Shown here in pieces: positions 57,388 to 64,000 of a DNA stretch of 64,000 nucleotides. Under the pieces are notes generated by a model. It saw nothing but the letters and a program-made list of their open reading frames with translations, did no database searches and had not been told where the DNA came from. Both the position numbers and the translations under genes were made by a program. Position 1 is the first letter of the stretch. Every line of letters starts with the position of its first letter. Source of the DNA: Microdochium bolleyi (taxonomy: Eukaryota; Ascomycota; Sordariomycetes; Xylariales; Microdochiaceae); assembly GCA_001566295.1 (NCBI GenBank), contig KQ964247.1, forward strand, positions 3,534,001-3,598,000, written 5' to 3'.

Positions 57388-58315
57388 GGCTGTCTCGCTT
57401 GCCGTTTCTATATTCTGGACGGATCGTAGCTATATTTTCGTTCGCGCATTCGTTTTTTAGCGAGCATCACGCCTGCAATAGTTGTTGTTGTTCATACGGG
57501 CAAGCCTGTCAAGTCTGATGGTTTTGGACGGGACTGATTTTAGAGGCGTTCACGGATTGCACAGGATTGGATTGTTTTGAGCCATTGGCACATGATGGAG
57601 AGCATTGCGTTGCCTACCTCTGCTATCTCTAGGCTTCTGCAATTCTAATTCCTGAGTAAGGTCGCAGTCCTTGTTTAACTTGAAGTATGTGTCGCATTCA
57701 TTGCCCTCCAGCGAGTTCATATCGTCAGGCATGATAGACACACATGGTGTTGGTGTTCAACTTGCATGTAGACACGGATGACAAGTAGAAGAGATGCATG
57801 CCAGAAAACACTGGGGTGACCTGGGTCTGTGGCCGGTAGCAACGAGAAAGTTCGATTGCAACCATCGTTTTCGATTGCACGACTCAGAGCGTCCTCACCA
57901 AACCCAACCATTCTCCTGCATGCATGCTGATATGGGATTGGATGTCTGGAAGCTCCGCCTCACGGTAAGCCCTCAGCCCCAGCGTCCCGCGTCCCGTACC
58001 TGTTGTCCCCTGCATGCACTGCCCCCTCCCTCTCTCCCTCCCTCCCTCACCCCGTCAGCTTTCACTTACACGGGTCGCGGGGACGGACGTACTTAAATAC
58101 TCACCATTACTCTTGCAAAAACTCATCAACGACAATTCTCGTCCATCTCAATCCTCTCCAAAAGCACACGGTGCCTCTTATCATCTCACTTGGATCCTCA
58201 GTGCAATTGGTCCAAGAAACTGCCCTTGAGCCATTGAGCATCTTCACGACTTGTTGCATTTTATTTGTCCCTCCTCCACCGATCTTCAACTTGATCCTAT
58301 GCGATCATAGCCGAA
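57388..58315. other. Intergenic, promoter of the 127-residue gene
   Basis: 928 bp between the Zn2Cys6 gene and the small orphan gene, both +. Includes a polypyrimidine tract at 58022-58053. No other gene seen. Confidence 0.5.
58022..58053. repeat. CT-rich polypyrimidine tract
   Basis: CCCTCCCTCTCTCCCTCCCT-like run about 265 bp upstream of the small gene ATG; CT stretches often mark transcription starts in filamentous fungi. Confidence 0.75.
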
Positions 58316-58699
58316 ATGGCGATACAGCGCAGCCAGAACCGGCAGCCCGCAAACTTCCGCACCCCAGCACGAGAAGACTTCCGCAGCAAGACAATCACCC
58401 GGACGTATACCGGCCTGATCAGCGCGCTCGCTGATCCATCCTTTGGTCCACCAGCCAAAATCGCCAAGCCCCCATTTGACGAGCCAGAGAGGACATGCGG
58501 CGTCAGCAGCAGCAGCGCTTGCGACAACGATGAAGCCGAGATCCGGGGTCTCCTGACACGCAGGAACACGATCCAAGAGCTGGCTGCTCAGATACAGGCG
58601 GCCGATCCTCAAATGCTGTACGCCGACGTCCTGGCAGCGACAACTCCGCAGGCTGTAGGCCGCTCAATGGCGGTTGACAGCATCGGTGGCGACGACTAG
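58316..58699 (+). CDS. Small uncharacterised protein (127 residues)
   Basis: Single-exon frame with a good initiation context (CGAAATGGCG), GC-rich third positions and a pyrimidine-rich upstream region, as in the neighbouring genes. I recognise no domain. Residues 1-30 are basic and polar (QNRQPANFRTPAREDFRSKT), 35-70 Pro-rich, and 74-105 a likely helix pair (EIRGLLTRRNTIQELAAQIQ). No signal peptide or membrane segment. Probably a real nuclear or cytosolic small protein; a chance frame is not excluded. Confidence 0.6.
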   Translation: MAIQRSQNRQPANFRTPAREDFRSKTITRTYTGLISALADPSFGPPAKIAKPPFDEPERTCGVSSSSACDNDEAEIRGLLTRRNTIQELAAQIQAADPQMLYADVLAATTPQAVGRSMAVDSIGGDD

Positions 58700-59856
58700 G
58701 ACCAGGCAAGGACAAACCCATCTGGTTTTCTTCTTCTTGTCTCAGTTCCTTTCCTGTTGTGAAATCACAACGGGAGAGACGGATTCACGAGAGGAATACA
58801 CTTCGCGCTCATCATCTGCCGCCAACCTACGGCTTTAGGACAGCTTTATGAGACTCCCAAGAAGTCTAGAGCTGGGTAGTCTCTCGGAAGCCCAACAGAA
58901 CGTGGACGCTTTGTTGCGGGGGTCGTCGGTTGGGCCACCCTGAGCTCCGACTTGATCGTCACCGCACAATGATGCCGGATGGCATCAACCCGTTCCTGAT
59001 TCTGTAGCACAGTTCGTATTGATGAGAAAAAAACGGGTTCACTATGGCGGTGTAGCCAGTTTCCATGGTTCAGGGTCAGATTCCAAGGGCAAGGAAGCCG
59101 GACGGGCAAAGACTCACCTCAGAAGTGAGATCGAAAGGGCGCTTCTCTCTAGAGTCGCCACAATAGGACAATATCATAATATTCAGCCCAATACTGTGTC
59201 AGACTGCATGTTTTGAAGCACTCGTAGATGCCACGGGTTTGACGAGTGTTCGCTTACACTGTTTTCATGGGATGTGGTGAGAAAGAGAGCCCCGGTAGAA
59301 CGACTAGTCTGTCACGAAAGTCACATGAAATCAACAACGCATGAAATCGAGATCTGTACTGTCGCGTTTTGTGCTACCTTCTTGCAGTGCAGTATTGCAG
59401 GCAATCGAATATTTGACACCCTATATTGTAAGTTGATATCCTCCATCAGCGCTATTGTGAGGGAGGGCTTCATATAGCACTAGCACCCATGTCATCCAAG
59501 GGTCCCGAATGACCCTTGAACCCCTGTTCGAAGCGATAGCGCCCTGGCAACCCGAGCGACATCGGCCGAGCTGCCCGCCGTTAGCGCACCTCCACCCCCG
59601 TGGCTCACCACCAGTGGCCCGCATCGCAATATTCAGCAGCGACGAAAAAACTACGCCGACTCAAGCCGACACTTTGCGCCTTGCCGAGCTCCCTGCTGTC
59701 GCCTGCGTCCTTCCTGACGCGCATTGCCTGGCGACCGATCTGCGCGCCACTGCACGACAGCTCTGCGACCTCGAGCATATCGGCGACTCCTCTCCCCGCC
59801 AGACCAACACGACACAGGCAGGCACGCGACAGCAGCCAAGTCTCTCTCGATCCACG
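58700..59856. other. Intergenic, fsf1 promoter
   Basis: 1.16 kb between the small gene and the sideroflexin gene, both +. Holds a perfect inverted repeat just downstream of the small gene (58756-58771). The sideroflexin frame is open upstream from 59509, but the family-like start is at 59857. No gene seen. Confidence 0.5.
58756..58771. repeat. Near-palindrome GTTGTGA-aa-TCACAAC
   Basis: Seven-base arms with a 2-nt centre, about 57 bp after the stop of the small gene. Could be a 3'-UTR hairpin or a protein-binding site. Confidence 0.6.
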
Positions 59857-61103
59857 ATGTCGGCTTCAATCCCCGGCAAGCGGGAGCTACCCGAGTCGCG
59901 ATATGATCTGGGCACATACTGGGGCCGGGTGCAACATACCCTCGAGATTACAGACCCAAGGTATGAGTTGCCCGGCCAGATTCAGCTGGCATTGGCGAAG
60001 CTGTCGCCGACGAATTCCAAAGCGCGAAGAGATCACCGCAGATTATCTTGACTGAAGTACGGCTGACATGAGAACAACCACCACAGCACCCTCTTCGCGG
60101 GCTCGGCCGGCCTCAACCACTCGAAGCAGCTCATCGCCAAGTACAAGCAGGGCGAGCTCAAGGAGATGACCCCCGAGCTGTGGAAGGCCAAGAAGATTGT
60201 CGACTCGACGATACATCCGGATACCGGCGAGCCCGTCGTCCTGCCGTTCCGCATGTCGTGCTTTGTCCTGTCGAACTTGATTGTTACGGCGGGCATGCTG
60301 ACACCCGGTCTGACGGTATGTTTCGCGCACGACGATCCCCCGGCCCGTTAGGCACTTCAAGCATGGAACAAAACAAGACCGCTGACTCTTCGACTGCCGA
60401 ACGCATATAGACCCGCGGCACGATCGCCTGGCAAGTTGCCAACCAGTCCCTCAACGTAGCCATCAACTACTCCAACGCCAACAAGTCCTCGCCGCTATCC
60501 TACTCCAAGATCGCGCAGTCCTACTTCCTCGCCGTGGGCGCCTCGTGCTCCGTGGCCGTCGGGCTGAACTCGCTCGTGCCCCGCCTCAAGAGCGTCTCGC
60601 CGTCCACAAAGATCCTGCTCAGCCGCCTCGTGCCCTTCGCGGCCGTCGCCTCCGCGGGCTTCCTCAACGTATTCCTCATGCGGGGCGAGGAGATGCGCAC
60701 GGGCATCGACGTGTACCCGGTGCTCTCCGAGGCCTCGAAGCAGTCCCTCGCGGCGGAGGGCAGGTCGGAGGCCGAGGGTGCCCCGAGCCTGGGCAAGAGC
60801 AGGAAGGCTGCGACGCTGGCCGTCAGCGAGACCGCGCTGAGCCGGGTGCTCAACAGCACGCCCATCATGGTCGTCCCGCCGTTGATCCTCGTGCAGCTGC
60901 AGAAGCGCGAGTGGTTGAAGCGCAACCCCAGGCTCACGACGCCCGTGAACCTCGGCCTGATCCTGGGCATGAGCTACATCGCGCTGCCCCTGGCGCTGGC
61001 CGCGTTCCCGCAGCGCCAGCGGATCAGCGCCGAGAGCCTGGAGCCCGAGTTCAGCGGGCGTGGCGGCGAGGGCGGGATGGTGGTGTTCAACCGCGGTATC
61101 TGA
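59857..61103 (+). CDS. fsf1: Sideroflexin (mitochondrial serine/amino-acid carrier)
   Basis: Model join(59857..59960,60087..60315,60411..61103), 341 residues. Inner-membrane sideroflexin/Fsf1 family; mammalian SFXN1 imports serine for one-carbon metabolism. Signatures: ELPESRYDLGTYWGRVQHTL at the N-terminus, HPDTGEPVVLPFRMSCFVLS, NQSLNVAINYSNAN, and PLILVQLQKREWLKRNPRL near the end. Hydrophobic segments match the usual five helices. Introns of 126 and 95 bp (GTATGA and GTATGT donors, CACAG and CATATAG acceptors) keep frame; the first rebuilds DPSTLFAG. ATG at 59857 was chosen over an in-frame upstream extension because sideroflexins start close to this motif. The last exon is noticeably GC-rich. 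Confidence 0.94.
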
Positions 61104-64000
61104 GCAGTGGCAATGGTGGGAGCGACGTCAACACCCCCCACCCAGGCTCTTCGGCATTCCGAGACCACAGCATGGGCGGCGCCGGTCTTGCCTTCGCGTC
61201 TTAAACGAGCTGCGTCGGAAAGGGATGAGTCGGGCGAGTTTGAGAGTGCGGTCGGTGAATACCCAGGGGCAAAGATATCTGGATCTTTAGAGCCGTCCAC
61301 GCACCCACTTACGAAATGCCTGGCGGTACGGTCACCAAGTCATGTACATACATAGTTCCTCTTCGACATAGAATATAAGGAAAATATAAAGAAGGCAAAG
61401 TAACGAAGCACAGAAGCCAACAATGCATTAAACCAACTGGGTGTTGGTGCCGGGGCAGTTGACGAAGGGCTGAATATATGATTCCGGCGTTCAACCGCGT
61501 GGACAATTCCGACCGTGTATGCCTCTTCCAGCCTTGTCAGACACTGCGCGGTCGGTAGTGGTTGGATGGGTTTCTTATTCTTCTTTTTGAACATGCATAC
61601 CTATTTACGTAGCGTCAGAAGAGATTGTCCTGCCTGGCTACCTGAACCAACCTTTCTCCTGCAATCACGCTTTTCGAGCTGGGCACCGGGCAGGGAATAG
61701 TCCAGATAGGGAAGCGAACCAGCAAGCCGGGAACGAGTCCCCATCTCGACGGTGAGCAAAAATCACAAGGTCAGACCAGCAAATCATGGGTCTCAACTCC
61801 ATTGCGTCCCCGGAATCGGCCTGATGCCGTGGCATCGAGGCTCACGAGTTGACTCTATCCCTCGGAGAATCACCTGTGCCAGCTGAGTAACTCACCTGGC
61901 CAACGCCTTTCCAGAAGATCCGGTCTTGAGAGGAGAGCCGACCTCAAGGCCTTATGCGGAGCACCCGTCCGCTACACGATGGCAAAATCTTGCGGATTAC
62001 TGACGAGGCATGAGCGTTGTTTCCCGTGCGATTAAGGAACTAATATACCACTGTCCTCTTAATTCATTCGCTGGGACAGGCTTCTGGATTTGTTCTCTCA
62101 TGCACTCTTGCATGGAAACACTTTTTGAGCATGCGCGCACGCCAGAAGCGACCAAGGACCAGGGACGAAACGAAGGCTGCAAGCACATGGCGTTGACCAG
62201 AGAGTCAACCCGACTCAGCCGTGCATGCTAACGATCTAACGGCAAAGACATCCAGCCAGCTGTACAATGACTCGCTGATGTTGATGGCTGGCTGCGTATT
62301 CAAGGGGATCGGCTCAGACCTCACATGAGAAGCAACATCGATTTTAGTGATAAAGATGATGATGCTGAAGCTCCTGAAAGATCTTATCCCAGGTGTGGGG
62401 AACAAACGTTGCGAGACGTGTGTGTCTCTGTCGCCACTACCGAGCAAGTATGCCATCAATGCTAAGGCGTGGATTCAATCCTTGACGGCAAGTCGATCCT
62501 GGTAGAGGGAGAGATCACATTGCTGCCTGTTGTCAGCGATGCCCAGGATGCTGCTTCACTCAATATAGCGGTCAGGCAAGGTCACTTCGAAAACGAGGCG
62601 GACACTGGCGGAGCCGGGTAGTTGGAACAATCTACGGTCAGCAAAGGTCAAGCAGTTTCCCACGCGCCTGGAAGAGAAGAAGCATCTGAGCGAGAGACTC
62701 CTCCATTTTGTCAAAAATTCGGCATGTCGTGTGTGCTGGATTTACCTGTCACGCTCGTCATGGGGTTGGCATGTCGTTTAGCCTGTGGGCAGGAAGCGGA
62801 GCAATCGGTGGTATCTGACCAGTCCAGACACACAGGCGGCCCGGGGCATCGAGTGAACGACGAACAGGCGCACCCTGGCTGTGGATCCACGGCTGTACTC
62901 GAACTTGTGAGTTTGGATAGTCGTGAAGTAGTCCGACCATCGCAGAGGTATCCGTCCCCTAGTGCATGACTTTGACTACGTTGAGGGTACTTGTTTGTAT
63001 AAAATTACGAATCTTGCAATGTGATGGGACCGCGACACCAGACGAAGAGGACGCCTTGGCTCGTCTTGGGCAGTCCCTGAACCATGTATGTCCGTTGTCA
63101 CCTTGAAGCAATGCGGCACGTGGAGACGATAAGCCGGAGTGCGACCCTCCAGCTTCGTCAGCCAAGTCGCTCAACCGTGAGGGGATGTGGATGCAGTGGG
63201 ACATCCAGGAGCCTGGATGGGCTTGGCTCCAAAGCCAATGATGGGCGGCGCACCAGTGCAAAAAGTCTTTTCTGCGTTCGTCTTGCCTGGGACGTCAGAG
63301 GATGGCGGGAGCTCGCGCTGAGTCGTTGAATGTCGGCACAGCGGTTTTGTTCGAAGTCGCCGCTTTCAATAGCTCGAATTGTGTCATGGTGCCCGGTGGT
63401 AGCAAAGGCATTCACGCAAAGATCTGTTAGCAAGCTTGTGGACAAGAGCGCCTGTGATGTGAAGAACGAGACGCTGAGGTAGGTAATGAGCCGACCAGAC
63501 TGGAGGAAGATCAGGGTCCCGGACGGTCCCCCCTTTGGTTCCAACCAATGCCATGCCAACATCGCCCCCGTTACTGTTGATGGGTGGGCGGGGCAATCCC
63601 TTTGATGCGAGGTGGCTCTCGATCTCCAAGTCGCGCGGAGTTTGTGAACAGGCAGATCCACGGGTCAGTCCTTAGCTCATCGGGCAAGCCCACGATCGTT
63701 GAGGGTGCAGACGTGATCCATACATCGTCGAGCCTCGAACTCAATAGAATCTGGCGTATCGTCCGAGCTCAAGTCCAGCGCGGGATCGGGAGCAGTTGAA
63801 GACAATCGCTGATTCGTGTCTTCCGCAGCCTTTGATGGACATGATGCGAACCGATGGCAGCCTTAGCCTGCCATTTGGCAGGCCTCTCGTCATTTCCGGA
63901 TGTTGGGCTGAAGGAGCGCGTTGACCATGCTCTACCGTGGCACAGCGGAGTTAACTAATGAACGCTGGCGCCGGCTTGTGCAATGCACGTTCTGGCGGCG
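61104..64000. other. Region without recognisable gene
   Basis: 2.9 kb after sideroflexin to the window end. No frame shows conserved motifs or good splice pairs; the longest (63158-63661, -) has no domain-like content. It may hold the promoter of a gene beyond the window or a non-coding transcript. Confidence 0.45.

Noticed and set aside
63158..63661. 167-codon minus-strand frame near the window end
   Set aside because: No recognised domain, Ser/Arg/Leu-rich chance-like composition, and no supporting splice or promoter signals.
1..64000. CRISPR arrays, insertion sequences or complete transposons
   Set aside because: The window is fungal nuclear DNA; no regularly spaced repeats, transposase, integrase or reverse-transcriptase motifs were seen in any frame.

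Overview
The window is nuclear DNA of a filamentous ascomycete (Pezizomycotina). Protein genes are interrupted by short spliceosomal introns (mostly 50-120 bp, GTAAGT/GTATGT-like donors, CTAAC/CTGAC branch sites 8-20 nt before a CAG/TAG acceptor). Coding DNA is GC-rich at third positions. The gene set (alpha-aminoadipate reductase Lys2, STE3-type pheromone receptor, Erf4, DUF4203 protein, Zn2Cys6 regulator) is typical of that group. There are no operons, Shine-Dalgarno sites or CRISPR arrays. Exon structures were rebuilt by hand from splice signals, and every spliced model given closes in a single reading frame. Species cannot be named from this sequence.

Layout. 1-12.5 kb holds the 3' part of an ARP8-like gene (+), a large SNF2/ATRX-like chromatin remodeller (-), glutathione synthetase (+) and mitochondrial single-stranded-DNA-binding protein (-). 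13-26 kb holds an uncharacterised protein with a C-terminal anchor (-), a STE3-type receptor with a very long tail (+), Erf4, the partner subunit of the Ras palmitoyltransferase (-), and an uncharacterised membrane protein (+). A gene-poor stretch follows at 25.7-29.5 kb. 29.5-39.3 kb holds a DUF4203 seven-TM protein with an 800-residue tail (+), SKP1 (+), ribosomal protein L39 (-, first coding exon only 6 nt) and ARL1 GTPase (+). 39.9-57.4 kb holds lys2 (-), an NmrA-like NAD(P)-binding protein (-), a TRI12-type MFS transporter (+), an aldo-keto reductase (-), an F-box protein (+), an intron-containing tRNA-Arg(TCG) (-) and an eight-exon Zn2Cys6 transcription factor (+). 58-64 kb holds a 127-residue orphan protein (+), a sideroflexin (+) and about 2.9 kb with no recognisable gene.

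Most genes are housekeeping: chromatin remodelling (Arp8, SNF2), redox (glutathione synthetase, aldo-keto reductase), mitochondria (mtSSB, sideroflexin), trafficking and lipidation (Arl1, Erf4), translation (L39, tRNA-Arg), lysine synthesis (Lys2) and SCF ubiquitin ligase (SKP1, F-box protein). A perfect TGAGTCA (Gcn4/CPC1-type) site lies 200 bp upstream of lys2. The run NmrA-like, MFS, AKR, F-box, Zn2Cys6 factor (44.4-57.4 kb) has the composition of a small accessory metabolic or detoxification locus, but it has no synthase of its own.

I found no complete novel system. The best leads are the three unrecognised conserved-looking proteins (13.2, 24.1 and 58.3 kb), a duplicated motif in the STE3 tail, and several exon structures that simple gene calling would miss.
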